Shown: positions 38,625-48,806, counted from the stretch's first letter. The stretch is 64,000 bases of DNA from Winogradskyella pacifica (GCF_013403915.1 NZ_JABFDI010000004.1:1-64000); one strand, 5' to 3'. Translations and numbers: made by a program. Notes: a model not told the origin generated them from the letters alone.

Positions 38625-41117
38625 TTATTCTTTTAATAGTTTTAGCGTTGATTTGCGACCATCGTTATGAATCACTTGTAAAAAGTATAAACCTGTTTTT
38701 AGATTTGAAATGTCTATATCTTGATACTGATTATTAAATTCGTATGCTTTTGCTCCATATAAATTATATAACACACCAGATTCAACTTCCTTTGAAAGAC
38801 TGAAAGTGCCTGTTACAGGGTTAGGGAATACCTTTAGATTTTGGCTATTCGCTTCTACCTCATCAACTCCTAAGAATTCGTCGATATGAAATGTAAGATC
38901 ATAAACTCTAAATCGGGGTGTTAAGCCATCGGAATTTGTAAGTGCTGTAGTTGCAATTTCTAGTTCTTGAGGTGTATTTGTAAAGGTCACCGGAATATCA
39001 AAGTCAAATTCAACGTCATCAGTATTTGATAAGCTGGTGTAATTAAAACTTTGCGTTTCACCTGCAATAGTAACATCAAAACTTACCTCATCATTTATTT
39101 GAGATCTTATGCCAAATGTAATTCTACTGCATATCACTGAAGTACCAGTTGTAGCTTTTACAAGAAATTTTGCGCCATCTCCTCCTCCTTCTGTTCGCGT
39201 TTGAAGATAACTAGCATTACCATTTATAGTCGTAGCTCCTATGAGTTCAGAATGATCTGTTCCAGGATTAAAAAGTTGAAGTACATCAGAACTATTAAGC
39301 GTAATCTGCGTTAAAGGAATGGTTGCTAATTCTTCTGATATAATTAAAAAATTATTGTCATCTATTAGCGTGAATACAATTCCAATCGCTGAATCTGGAA
39401 CATCAGCAGTAATCACATTTCCATTTACGGTAGCGTCTAGTTCAAACCATTCTTCATCATTCTCTTTGTAAAGTACATAGGCTGTGCTAATGGCAGCCTG
39501 ACTTGGTTCTGTTGTAACAATCGTTGTTCCAACACGCGAAGCTTGATCAAAAGTTGTTGAAACTATTGATGGTACATTATTTTGATTTTCTAATGGAGCA
39601 TCAGAACCAGTGTAATCTGCATTCCGTTGTGGATATCGCGCGTTGTTAGCTAGTAAAAATGTTTCTAATTTAGTAATCAATCCATTCACAGTAGTGGCAT
39701 CAACGGTGTTAATGACATTTGTTGTTTCTTCTAAATCGTGATTACTTCCATCTGTATTATACAATTGATAAAGCTCGTAAGATCCATCTAAATGATTTTT
39801 GTATAGTTTATATTCATTACTTCGAATAGCCGATTGCATTTGGTCATCTTGATTGTGTGGAAAATGCCAATACAGATCAGTTCGTTCGCTTCCACTAGCA
39901 TCTTCTACGACAGTAGATTCATTTTTTAACAATGGAGATAAATCAAGACCATCTAATTTATCGGTAATACTTGCATCTGCTGTTGTATTAGTTAATGATA
40001 AAATGGTAGGGAAAAAATCTAAATGCGATACCACATTGTTGTAATTTCCAACAGCTACCTCAGGACCTGTTATAACCAGTGGAGTACGAATACCTCCTTC
40101 TTGAATATATTTTTTACCTTTATCTAACGGAAAATTATCGGTAACCATTTCTGGACCAACATTTTCCACGCCACCATTATCAGATGCGAAAATGATATAC
40201 GTGGTTTCATATAATTTTTTACCTGGATGTCTTGGATCATCTGTTACCTTTAAATAATCTACAATTTTACCTAAACTCCAATCTAAAGACGCAACCATAG
40301 CTCCATAATAAGGATTGGTTTGTCCAGGTGTCGTAATATTTGCTTCAGAAGTAGGTACCGGAATGCCTAATTTTTCGCAATAGTAAGTTAATAAGGCTAA
40401 ATCTCTGGTTTGTATAGGTGCGTGTACTAACCATGTCGCCATATATAAGAAAAATGGTTCAGAATTATTAAGCTCTAAGAATGCCAATGCCTCTTCTGTA
40501 ACGTCATCATAAGGTCTGCCATCTTCATCAATCATAAACGGATCATCTACAGCTGCTGTTGCGTAATTAACAGTTCTATCATCCATACCATTAGCAATAC
40601 CTCTTCCTGTAAAATGAGAATCAAATCCCTGATCTATTGCTTCAGGAAATCTATTGTGTTTCACTGCCATGTGCCACTTACCAACTTGGCCAGAGACATA
40701 ACCTTGAGGTTTTAAAGCTTCTGCAATAGTTGTTTCTTCTAGGTGTAACCTCCCTCTATAATAAGGGTGAATCATCTTATTGCTATTATTGTTAACGTTG
40801 ACTTCTGGAATCTGTCCTCCAGACACATGAGTCATTCGCGTTTGCGTGGTGTGACGACCACTCATCATTGCGCTTCGTGATGGAGCACAAGTAGGAGCAG
40901 GAGCGTAGGCTTGAGAAAAATTAGCACCTTCTGCTGCTAAACTTAACATGTTCGGAGTTTCCCATGGTACAACAGCGCCTTCGTCATTTAGTTGAGTGTC
41001 TTGCCAACCTAGATCATCTGCGTAGAAAATTATGACATTTGGTCTATCAATAATTTGAGCATATAATTGTGGTATTAAAAAGAGACTAAATAAATAAAGT
41101 AGTGTTGTGTTTTTCAT
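38625..41117 (-). CDS. S1 sulfatase with C-terminal modules and T9SS sorting domain (paralogue)
   Basis: An 830-residue secreted sulfatase. The chosen start is the ATG at 41115-41117, giving MKNTTLLYLFSLFLIPQLYAQ, almost the same signal peptide as the gene at 35802. The frame is open 28 codons further, but that extension has no signal-peptide logic. Layout: sulfatase (about 24-505) with motif CAPSR (C77), GKWHM and ASDNGGVENVG; beta domain; beta-sandwich module (about 600-745, FRVYDLTFHID); T9SS sorting domain (about 757-830). It differs from its paralogue mainly in loops, so the two may attack different sulfate positions. Confidence 0.92.
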   Translation of the reverse strand: MKNTTLLYLFSLFLIPQLYAQIIDRPNVIIFYADDLGWQDTQLNDEGAVVPWETPNMLSLAAEGANFSQAYAPAPTCAPSRSAMMSGRHTTQTRMTHVSGGQIPEVNVNNNSNKMIHPYYRGRLHLEETTIAEALKPQGYVSGQVGKWHMAVKHNRFPEAIDQGFDSHFTGRGIANGMDDRTVNYATAAVDDPFMIDEDGRPYDDVTEEALAFLELNNSEPFFLYMATWLVHAPIQTRDLALLTYYCEKLGIPVPTSEANITTPGQTNPYYGAMVASLDWSLGKIVDYLKVTDDPRHPGKKLYETTYIIFASDNGGVENVGPEMVTDNFPLDKGKKYIQEGGIRTPLVITGPEVAVGNYNNVVSHLDFFPTILSLTNTTADASITDKLDGLDLSPLLKNESTVVEDASGSERTDLYWHFPHNQDDQMQSAIRSNEYKLYKNHLDGSYELYQLYNTDGSNHDLEETTNVINTVDATTVNGLITKLETFLLANNARYPQRNADYTGSDAPLENQNNVPSIVSTTFDQASRVGTTIVTTEPSQAAISTAYVLYKENDEEWFELDATVNGNVITADVPDSAIGIVFTLIDDNNFLIISEELATIPLTQITLNSSDVLQLFNPGTDHSELIGATTINGNASYLQTRTEGGGDGAKFLVKATTGTSVICSRITFGIRSQINDEVSFDVTIAGETQSFNYTSLSNTDDVEFDFDIPVTFTNTPQELEIATTALTNSDGLTPRFRVYDLTFHIDEFLGVDEVEANSQNLKVFPNPVTGTFSLSKEVESGVLYNLYGAKAYEFNNQYQDIDISNLKTGLYFLQVIHNDGRKSTLKLLKE

Positions 41118-41284
41118 CATTAAATTGTTTTTGATAAAGATAAATTTCATAGCGCGTTCATTTCTGCTATAATTACCCAAAAGGTTTCTCATATAGACCA
41201 TTTGTGTGTTTAACGACTTCTTTTTGTGTTGTTTATAAATTGTCTGTGTTGTGAATTATCATTTCAATGGTTTATTTATCTAAC

Positions 41285-41325
41285 AAAAAAAGCACCATAG
41301 TTTAACGCTATGGTGCTTTTTTTTA
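41285..41325. terminator. Bidirectional-looking terminator
   Basis: The perfect stem aaaagcaccatag / ctatggtgctttt with a 7-base loop has A and T tracts on both sides. It would serve the minus-strand sulfatase ending at 41342. Confidence 0.85.
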
Positions 41326-41341
41326 ATTTGAAATCGTTTAA

Positions 41342-43207
41342 TTATTTAACAGCAATTGCTTTAGTTGCAAATACTTTAGTAGTTTTTTGGTAACCACCAT
41401 CCGGATAACCGATTAAGTAGTTGTTTTCGTCAATTAAGTTGAATACGTAGTGCGTTGTACCTTTAGGTAAGGTTACAGAAACATTATCATTTCTAAGATT
41501 CATAGTAATAGGAAACCAGATTTCACCAGGAATACCACCATTAGTCGTGTATATTAATTCCGCCTTTACCACCTTAGCTCCATTGTTTTTATATTTTAAC
41601 CAAACATTATTTCCATCTATGCCATGTTCAACAACTGTAGGTACTTTAGATTTGTTAGGTAAAGATGCTTTACTGGTAGGGTTTAAATAAGGATATCTCG
41701 CATTTAACTTTTCTAAGCGCTCTGTTAAAAGACGGTTCATCTCTTTTGTTTTCTCCGGCATTTTTTCTGCTAGATTTTGAGATTCTTCAATATCCACACG
41801 TTTTGAATCCTTTTCATACAATTGATATAAAGCTAAATCTGTCTTTTCCTCAGTTACCGTATATTCACGTACCAGTTTAAAGCCTCCAATTCGTAAAGTC
41901 GATTGCATAGCGCTGTTTGGAAAGTGCCACATCATCGTATTTCTTGGTTCTCCGGTTTCAGGATCTAAAACGAGTTGAGCATCTGTTGGGTCTTTATCTA
42001 ATAATGTAGATAAATCAGCACCGTCAAATATTTGATTCGCATCTTTTGGAGTGTCTGTCCAGCTTAATATAGTAGGGTAGAAGTCTACACCATTTACCAT
42101 TACATTAGATTCTGCGTTTGGTTTAATAGTTGGGCCTGTTATAATTAATGGTACTCTTACACCACCTTCTTTAGCATTTATCTTTCCTTTATCTAAAGGA
42201 TAGTTGTCTGTGATAATTTCTCCCGTATGTCTTTCCATACCACCATTATCAGAGGTGAAAATGACATAAGTGTTTTCAATTAACATATGTCCTGGCCATC
42301 TTGGATCTTCTGTTTCTTCAAGGTATGTAATAAGTTGACCTGTATAATGATCTATCATTTCTACCATAGCGGCGTAATAGGCATTTTTCTGACCGTTTTC
42401 GTCCCACATGTCATTCTTTTTAGGATACTCTAATCCTAATTTTTCATAGTATTTACGTAATAACGCTTCACTACGTGTTTGAATAGGAGTGTGTACTAAA
42501 CGAGAGGCATAAAATAGAAAAAACGGGTCTTTTTTGTTCGCATCCATAAAATCAATACCATCTTGGGTAATGTCATCAAAAGGGAAACCATCTTCGTCTA
42601 AGGTAAATGGATCTGAAGCATCCGTTGTAGCAAATCCTTTTGTTCTATCGGCCATTCTTTTGTGAGCACCAAACCCATGTTTGGTAAAATCAAAACCTTG
42701 TTCTTCTGGTAAAGGTTCGTCTGTTCTTGCGATACCAACATGCCATTTTCCTGAGTGTCCTGTTTTGTAGCCATTAGATTTAAGCGATTCTGCAATGGTT
42801 ACTTTTGAAGCATCTAATGCACCTCGCATCCAAGGGCTAATTAAGGTAGAGCCATGGTTAAAAGGTAATGGTGGATGACCTCCTCTTACGCTAGTTCTTT
42901 CTAAACGAACAGGATGTTGTCCTGATAGTATAGCACCTCTAGATGGAGAACACGTAGTTGCAGGCGAATAGGCTTGCCAAAATAAAACACCTTCTTTGGC
43001 TAATCTGTCAATGTTTGGCGTTTCAAAAGGCGAAGGCTCGTCAATATCGTAACATTTTACGTCTTGCCATCCCAAATCGTCTGTTAAGATTAATACGATA
43101 TTTGGTTTTTTTGGACGTTCTTTATCTAACTCAACTGGTCCATTGTTGCTACATGTAGCGGATAAATTAAGTGAAAATAGAAGTGAAAATAGAATTAGTT
43201 TAGACAT
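41342..43207 (-). CDS. S1 formylglycine sulfatase, two-domain
   Basis: A 621-residue exported sulfatase. The preferred start is the ATG at 43205-43207 (MSKLILFSLLFSLNLSATC), followed by a loose lipobox at C19, so it may be a lipoprotein. The open frame begins 15 codons earlier with a hydrophobic but unlikely extension. The catalytic domain has IVLILTDDLGWQDV, maturation motif CSPSR (C86), GKWHVG and TSDNGGMERHTGE, then the C-terminal beta domain (VPTVVEHGIDGNNVWLKYKN onward) shared with 28938-30851, its closest relative. No T9SS sorting domain, so probably periplasmic or tethered rather than released. Confidence 0.91.
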   Translation of the reverse strand: MSKLILFSLLFSLNLSATCSNNGPVELDKERPKKPNIVLILTDDLGWQDVKCYDIDEPSPFETPNIDRLAKEGVLFWQAYSPATTCSPSRGAILSGQHPVRLERTSVRGGHPPLPFNHGSTLISPWMRGALDASKVTIAESLKSNGYKTGHSGKWHVGIARTDEPLPEEQGFDFTKHGFGAHKRMADRTKGFATTDASDPFTLDEDGFPFDDITQDGIDFMDANKKDPFFLFYASRLVHTPIQTRSEALLRKYYEKLGLEYPKKNDMWDENGQKNAYYAAMVEMIDHYTGQLITYLEETEDPRWPGHMLIENTYVIFTSDNGGMERHTGEIITDNYPLDKGKINAKEGGVRVPLIITGPTIKPNAESNVMVNGVDFYPTILSWTDTPKDANQIFDGADLSTLLDKDPTDAQLVLDPETGEPRNTMMWHFPNSAMQSTLRIGGFKLVREYTVTEEKTDLALYQLYEKDSKRVDIEESQNLAEKMPEKTKEMNRLLTERLEKLNARYPYLNPTSKASLPNKSKVPTVVEHGIDGNNVWLKYKNNGAKVVKAELIYTTNGGIPGEIWFPITMNLRNDNVSVTLPKGTTHYVFNLIDENNYLIGYPDGGYQKTTKVFATKAIAVK

Positions 43208-43286
43208 TGTATTTATGTAAATAATTATTAGATATAGTTTTATGTTGAACATATAAGTGGTTTAAGACTTATATTGATGAACGAAG

Positions 43287-44852
43287 TTAGTTTTTCTTGT
43301 TCTTTTTCTTTTTATTTTTTTTGTTCGATTTTTGTTTTTTTGCTGATTTAGAAGGCTTTCCAATTAAAAAAGGCTTTTTTTCTTCAGCTGTTGCATTTCT
43401 ATCAAATAACACGGCATATTTCTGATATAAGTTATCCTCTACCGCTTCTTTCTTTAATTTGGCAAGGTGCTCATCGTAAATCTTACGCATTTTTTCAAGC
43501 TGTTTTTGGGAAGAAGGATCGGTAGCTTTGTTGGTCATTTCTAGTCGATCTTTCCCTATATGGTAAAGCTCTTCGGTTGTACTCATCTCATCATCTTCAT
43601 AATTCCAAAAAATGTATTTCCAATCTTTAGACACCACTCCCATGGCTTGTATTTCGTCATTGCCCCACATATTAGTAAGTGCAACAGTTTCACGTTTAAA
43701 TTTCTTTGGCTTTTCTATCAATAAACGTAAATCTTCACCATCCATATTAGCAGGAGGTTCAATGCCTGCATATCTTAAAATGGTTGGAGCCATATCGATG
43801 TTTGCTGTAATTTCTTCACGTCTCACACCTCTTTCATTGATAGGCGTTCTAGGATCGTAAATAATTAAAGGCGATTTTGAAGCTTCTTCATAAGGTAATA
43901 CTTTTCCGCCCATATTATGTGCTCCACAGCTATACCCATTATCACTCGTAAATATGATAATGGTATTGTCGGCAATACCTTGCTCTTCTAACGTTTTTCT
44001 AATCATTCCCAATGCGTAATCGACACCGTGGATTAACTGATTGTAATTTTTAATGGTTTTTTGGTAACTTTCTTCAGAATCGCGCCAAAACGTATAGTCG
44101 TTATATTGTCTTCCTGTCTTGGCTTGTGGCGCTAAATGAGTTGCATTTTCGGCACCATAGTTATCTGGTTTTTTATAGGTTTTTCCTTCGTAGACATAAT
44201 CAAAATATTGGTCTGGTGAAAATGGCATATGTGGTGCTTTAAAACTGATAGACATTGAAAAAGGTTTGCCTGATTCTTTTGCTTCAATAATAAAATCCTC
44301 AGCCCAAGCGGCATAAGCTCTTGTGCTATGTGGATATTTTTCAGCATATTTAGCCATATACTTGTTGTTGGCCGTTTTGTAACTTGTTTGGCCTAAACCA
44401 CCTGCCCAATTATCAAAATCATCTACCGGAAGTGCATCCCAACTATTGTGTCTTGTACTGTTGCCTTCATCAGAAACAGCTAATCCAAATTTACCAGCAA
44501 ACCCTGTATAGTAGCCTTGTTCTCTTAAAAGAACTGGGTAAGATTTAGCAAACTTATCCTTTCTTAAAGGGCCGTGATCAAAATTACAGCCCGCTTTATA
44601 TTCGTACATACCTGTTAAAATAATGGCTCTACTCGCCATGCAAATCGCAGTGGTGTTGTAATGATTTTCAAATAAAACGCCTTCTTCTGCTAAGGCGTCC
44701 ATATTTGGTGTGACTACTTGGTCGTTACCATAACAACCTGTTGCAATATTGGTTTGGTCATCTGACAAAAGGAAGATAATGTTTGGTTTGTCTTGTGCAA
44801 AACTACTTGCTGTAATTGTGCAGATGATTAATGATAGAAAAATTTTTTTCAT
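43287..44852 (-). CDS. S1 sulfatase with CxAxR motif and lysine-rich tail
   Basis: A 521-residue exported sulfatase; signal peptide MKKIFLSLIICTITASSFAQ. The catalytic motifs are IIFLLSDDQTNIATGCYG and CMASR (C71), the CxAxR form still accepted by sulfatase maturation systems, then KAPHMPF and TSDNGYSCGAHNMGGK. The last about 20 residues are almost all lysine and asparagine (NKKNKKKKNKKN at the end), which could hold the enzyme on anionic sulfated polysaccharide or the cell surface; that is inference. It lies downstream of, and probably in one transcript with, the GH168-like gene at 44895. Confidence 0.9.
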   Translation of the reverse strand: MKKIFLSLIICTITASSFAQDKPNIIFLLSDDQTNIATGCYGNDQVVTPNMDALAEEGVLFENHYNTTAICMASRAIILTGMYEYKAGCNFDHGPLRKDKFAKSYPVLLREQGYYTGFAGKFGLAVSDEGNSTRHNSWDALPVDDFDNWAGGLGQTSYKTANNKYMAKYAEKYPHSTRAYAAWAEDFIIEAKESGKPFSMSISFKAPHMPFSPDQYFDYVYEGKTYKKPDNYGAENATHLAPQAKTGRQYNDYTFWRDSEESYQKTIKNYNQLIHGVDYALGMIRKTLEEQGIADNTIIIFTSDNGYSCGAHNMGGKVLPYEEASKSPLIIYDPRTPINERGVRREEITANIDMAPTILRYAGIEPPANMDGEDLRLLIEKPKKFKRETVALTNMWGNDEIQAMGVVSKDWKYIFWNYEDDEMSTTEELYHIGKDRLEMTNKATDPSSQKQLEKMRKIYDEHLAKLKKEAVEDNLYQKYAVLFDRNATAEEKKPFLIGKPSKSAKKQKSNKKNKKKKNKKN

Positions 44853-44894
44853 AAACTTTTACGATTGTTTTATATGAGTAGATTGATTCTTTTG

Positions 44895-46859
44895 TTATTG
44901 GGATACTATTATTTTTCGAGTGATGCTATAATGATTACTATTGGATAGTTTTACAAAATAAATACCCGAATCTAAGGTGGATACATTTAATTGTATACTT
45001 GTAGTTCCATCATCCCATTTCTTTGTTATTACTTTTGTTCCTAAAGCATTTACAACGGTTATATCGTTTACATCGGTAGCTATTCTAGTTATTGTTAATT
45101 GGTCCGACGTAGGATTAGGATAAAATTTAAAATCAGATTTATTAGAGAAATTATAAGAACTGGTACTTAATGTTTCTCCGACTAAGAAAGCTCCTTCTGG
45201 TCTTACATAAGGTTCAAAATCGGGTACAGGACTAGATAGCAATCTGTCGTTAATGGCTTTCATAATTACCATTTCATCTGCCATAACATAACCTTTGCTA
45301 ACAACATTATCTATGGTGGTTGCAAAAGTAACGCCAGCTTCGGCATCTACAATTTGCTTGGCAAACCTGTAAGCATCTTCTGTACCAAATATTAAGGGCT
45401 GTGAAGATACATGCCACCTTGCTCTAACTGGAAACCAAGCGTGTTTTAAAACGGTATTCCCTTCAAACATTGTCCAGGGATTTTCAAGCATGGCAGGTAT
45501 GGTAAATTCTTCATAACCCCATGAATTTGGTGGTGCTCCTTGTCCTAATGGTGTAATATGTCCGCTTGTATAATCTTGATAAGTGTTAACTCCTTCAAAA
45601 CTTACTATTCTGTAATCTCTATCATCGTCATCATTAAGACCATCAGAATCTACTAAAATATTCTGACCGTCTTCTTGGAAATAGGCACCGTTTGGAGAGG
45701 CAGAAATAGCAGCTCCTGGATCAGTTGCTCTAATCATGGCTACAAAATCTTCTAAATTGTCATCAGCGTTAAGTGCTGCAGTGGTATCTAGCCAATAGCC
45801 ATCGGCATAATCTTTAACTTCGAGTATAAAGCCTTCAATTAAATCCTTGTATGCTGCATATTCGTCGCCGGCAAAATTGTTAGTGTAGTAATTGATCCAA
45901 GCGGCTTCAAGGTCTGCACCATCATCAATGGCTCTATCTAAGTAATTGGTAGAGATGTACAAAATTACCTTTTTACCATCATCTTTAAACTTTTGCATGA
46001 CCTCAAAAATAATGTTTTGATTGGCTACACTAGGCACTAATGCTTCATGGATTTCAGTAGCGACATCCACATTACTATTCTGTCTAAGTGCGAAATAATG
46101 CGAATGAGCAAAATAAGACAAGTTTGTAATCACATGGCCTACAGCAGGCAATTCATCTAATACTTCTTGTGCACCAGCAGGATGATCATAACCATTTGCC
46201 ACTACCGTATTTAAACGCTCCCCTCCAAAAACAGGAAACGTAATTCCCCATGAGCCAGACAACCATGAGGCTGGGAGAGAAGGGACGTCTACTACTTGAT
46301 CTGTTGTGCCACTAATAGAGTCTATATAATACGTAGTTGCAGGAACTGATGCCGTGCCATTGGCAAAACCTAATGCAATATGTTGATAACCATTAGCATT
46401 GATAATGGCGTTAGGTATTGAAGTCCCATTAAAATTAAAGGTAAATGTTTCCCATTGTTTCCCAACGGTAAAGTTGAGCTCTATTTCACTTTCTGAACTT
46501 ACCGTAGGATGAGATAAATGCACACTTATTTTTGAATTATTTGCAGTTAATGCAGCTGTTGGTATATCGATATAGGCTTTGAATGTTACAGCATATCCTG
46601 AAAAATCTGTTACAGCCTTGTATAAATCGAATTGTAAAAAAGCACTTGTGCCTTCCTCCCTATTAAATTTAGAAACGGTTGTATTTGTATTTATTCCGGT
46701 AGTATTTGGATTTGGAACATCTCTAAGAAATGTGCCTGAGCTTGTACTTTCTTGTTCAATTTTATAGGTGTTTGATTCATTTTCATACCACAGAAATTGT
46801 GCATTAGAAACCTGAACAAATGCTAGGAAAAACAAAAAAGATGTTAAAAACTTATACAT
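44895..46859 (-). CDS. GH168-like secreted protein, candidate endo-alpha-L-fucanase (paralogue)
   Basis: A 654-residue protein with the same plan as that at 26637-28562: signal peptide (to about 20), N-terminal beta-sandwich (about 22-185), catalytic region (about 200-545), T9SS sorting domain (about 580-654, FYPNPTSDQLTIT). Motifs align: VGHVITNLSYFAHS, KKVILYI, ADGYWLDTT with candidate nucleophile D358, GHITPLGQGAPPNSW and candidate acid/base E459. The catalytic loops differ enough from the paralogue that cleavage sites may differ. The call rests on motif memory and context, as for the paralogue. The downstream gene is the sulfatase at 43287. Confidence 0.6.
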   Translation of the reverse strand: MYKFLTSFLFFLAFVQVSNAQFLWYENESNTYKIEQESTSSGTFLRDVPNPNTTGINTNTTVSKFNREEGTSAFLQFDLYKAVTDFSGYAVTFKAYIDIPTAALTANNSKISVHLSHPTVSSESEIELNFTVGKQWETFTFNFNGTSIPNAIINANGYQHIALGFANGTASVPATTYYIDSISGTTDQVVDVPSLPASWLSGSWGITFPVFGGERLNTVVANGYDHPAGAQEVLDELPAVGHVITNLSYFAHSHYFALRQNSNVDVATEIHEALVPSVANQNIIFEVMQKFKDDGKKVILYISTNYLDRAIDDGADLEAAWINYYTNNFAGDEYAAYKDLIEGFILEVKDYADGYWLDTTAALNADDNLEDFVAMIRATDPGAAISASPNGAYFQEDGQNILVDSDGLNDDDDRDYRIVSFEGVNTYQDYTSGHITPLGQGAPPNSWGYEEFTIPAMLENPWTMFEGNTVLKHAWFPVRARWHVSSQPLIFGTEDAYRFAKQIVDAEAGVTFATTIDNVVSKGYVMADEMVIMKAINDRLLSSPVPDFEPYVRPEGAFLVGETLSTSSYNFSNKSDFKFYPNPTSDQLTITRIATDVNDITVVNALGTKVITKKWDDGTTSIQLNVSTLDSGIYFVKLSNSNHYSITRKIIVSQ

Positions 46860-47236
46860 GATTATAGTTGTATACTTGATTAAATAGCCATTAAATGAAA
46901 CATGGTTTTCACATTTTGAAGGCTAAGTAAAAATAGCACTAGCAACTCAACTTTATTTACTCTCATTCACTAAATCATTGCTCAAAACTGCCATCAAATC
47001 GCAATATTAGGAATTATATCTATTTTAAATATTGTTTTTAATGTATAACACCAATCGATTTGTGTAAACCTACAAGGCTTATTTTTAAAATGTTAATCTT
47101 ACTTTTTAGTTTTTTTCTTTTTTTTACAATCTGTATATCCTAAAGGTGTCGTACTAAATTTTGATTCCAATTCTTCTATTTTTTCATTTTAATTTGTTGC
47201 TAATCATAATATTTTGTATTTGAGTATTACTCTCGA
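46860..47236. other. 377-base gap with a probable gene remnant
   Basis: This region is upstream of the GH168-like gene at 44895 and downstream of the sulfatase at 47237. The part at 46860-47090 should hold the promoter of the former, but no clear consensus is seen. The part at 47099-47189 holds a short coding-like frame listed separately. Confidence 0.5.
47099..47189 (-). pseudogene. Possible C-terminal remnant of a sulfatase-like gene
   Basis: A 28-codon frame with no start reads like a protein end: EKIEELESKFSTTPLGYTD, then C and a lysine tail, then a stop. The pattern is compatible with the last helix and Lys-rich tail of a sulfatase, like the tail of the one at 43287. A stop codon precedes it. 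This may be all that is left of a deleted gene, or chance. Confidence 0.35.
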
Positions 47237-48661
47237 TTAATCATTGGGGTTAACCATATTCTTCCAAGATGGATATACAGGTCTTTCTTTTGATTCTCTA
47301 TACTCATCAACTGATGGAGCAGGAGGAGCTTGTTCGAGCATCTTTTGAAGATTTGTTTTTGTGAATATAAGCGAAGTATCAAGTTCTTCTAATAGTAAAT
47401 TCTTCGTTTCATGAATATCACTAGGTATATGATACATACCTCCATTACGATACAATTTATACTCTTGATTTCTTACGAATTGAGCGCCTTTATATTTACC
47501 TACTTTTCCCCAGTAAGGTTGATAGTGCCAAAATACCCATTCTCTTGGTTTCCCTGTTTCTCCTTGTAGTTGTGGTAAAAAACTACGTCCGTCAATAGGG
47601 TCTTTATCTGTCAAATTTAAGGAAGCAATATCCGCAAAGGTGGTATAGAAATCTGTAAAGTCTATTAAGTCTTCACTTTCCATGCCCTTTGGCGTATGTC
47701 CTTTCCAATAGGCTATAAATGGAACATGTGTGCCCATGTCTACTGTTTCTCCTTTGGCTCCTTTAATATTTTGCCCATTCCAACGAGAAGTTATAGACTC
47801 TGTCCCATTGTCTGATGTAAATAAAATAATGGTATTTTCAAGCAGCCCTTCATCTTCTACTTTCTTTACAATTTTGCCAACAATTTTATCCAAATAATTA
47901 ACCATAGCCACATAATTGTCTTTTTTCAATTTTCTGTCTCTGGGTGCTCTATTTGCGCTTTGACCTTTTGGTTGGTCGCCGATTGTTTCTGGCGTTGGTA
48001 CAAAAGGACTATGAACCAAAACAGTTGGATAATACACAAAGAAGGGTTCGTCTTTATTCTCTTCAATAAAATCACAAACAAAGTCAGACATAATATCAGG
48101 ACCGTATTTTCCCATATTCTCTTCTGTGCTTATCAATTTTCCATTACGTTCTAAGGGTGGACTCCAAAAACGTTCACCTCCGTTTAGGGCTTTTTTTTGT
48201 GTTGTTACTTGCCATAAATAAGACTCATCAAAACCAGCTTTTTGTGGTCTATTTGCGTCTAAACTACCTTCTGCATTATGGTACAATCCGTTTAATTGCC
48301 ATTTACCAGCAATAGCCGTTTTATAGCCAGCATCTTTCATTAAGTGCCCAAATGTTTTGTCTTTAGGATTAAGGTACCCAAAATGGGTGTAATTCCTGAA
48401 ATTATATTGACCCGTCATAATTTTCACTCTAGAAGGCGTGCAAATTGGTGTAGAATAACAGTGATTAAACTTTATGCCTTTGGAAGCTAAGGCATCAATG
48501 TTAGGTGTTTCATAATCTTCGGCACCGTAAGTCCCAAAACAATTCCAGCTTACATCATCAGCCATAATTAATATAATATTTGGCTTTTTAACTTCCTGTG
48601 AAATCATAGAAACACTAAAAAAAAGGAATGTAATTCCTATTACAATTTTAATATTTTTCAT
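47237..48661 (-). CDS. S1 formylglycine sulfatase
   Basis: A 474-residue exported sulfatase. The start chosen is the ATG at 48659-48661 (MKNIKIVIGITFLFFSVSMIS), a good signal peptide; the frame is open 17 codons further, without one. Motifs: IILIMADDVSWNCFGTYG, CTPSR (C74), GKWQL in place of the usual GKWHL, PFFVYYPTVLVHSPFVP, and TSDNGTESITSRW. No extra C-terminal module and no sorting domain, so it is probably periplasmic and acts on imported oligosaccharides. Another sulfatase gene starts 145 bases upstream. Confidence 0.91.
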   Translation of the reverse strand: MKNIKIVIGITFLFFSVSMISQEVKKPNIILIMADDVSWNCFGTYGAEDYETPNIDALASKGIKFNHCYSTPICTPSRVKIMTGQYNFRNYTHFGYLNPKDKTFGHLMKDAGYKTAIAGKWQLNGLYHNAEGSLDANRPQKAGFDESYLWQVTTQKKALNGGERFWSPPLERNGKLISTEENMGKYGPDIMSDFVCDFIEENKDEPFFVYYPTVLVHSPFVPTPETIGDQPKGQSANRAPRDRKLKKDNYVAMVNYLDKIVGKIVKKVEDEGLLENTIILFTSDNGTESITSRWNGQNIKGAKGETVDMGTHVPFIAYWKGHTPKGMESEDLIDFTDFYTTFADIASLNLTDKDPIDGRSFLPQLQGETGKPREWVFWHYQPYWGKVGKYKGAQFVRNQEYKLYRNGGMYHIPSDIHETKNLLLEELDTSLIFTKTNLQKMLEQAPPAPSVDEYRESKERPVYPSWKNMVNPND

Positions 48662-48806
48662 AACTGTTATATTAATTATTTGTTTGGGCAAATCAGTTCC
48701 AATAATAGCCATTTCTAATACAAGTGCGATTCCTAAATATTTCTCTAAACGTCCTGCTAAATTTTAAATACTCTGAAGTATAGTCAGAGTCTATGTGAAA
48801 GTTTAT

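Noticed and set aside
41118..41201. Upstream extension of the sulfatase at 38625
   Set aside because: The paralogue at 35802 starts at the equivalent of 41117 with a matching signal peptide; the extension has none.
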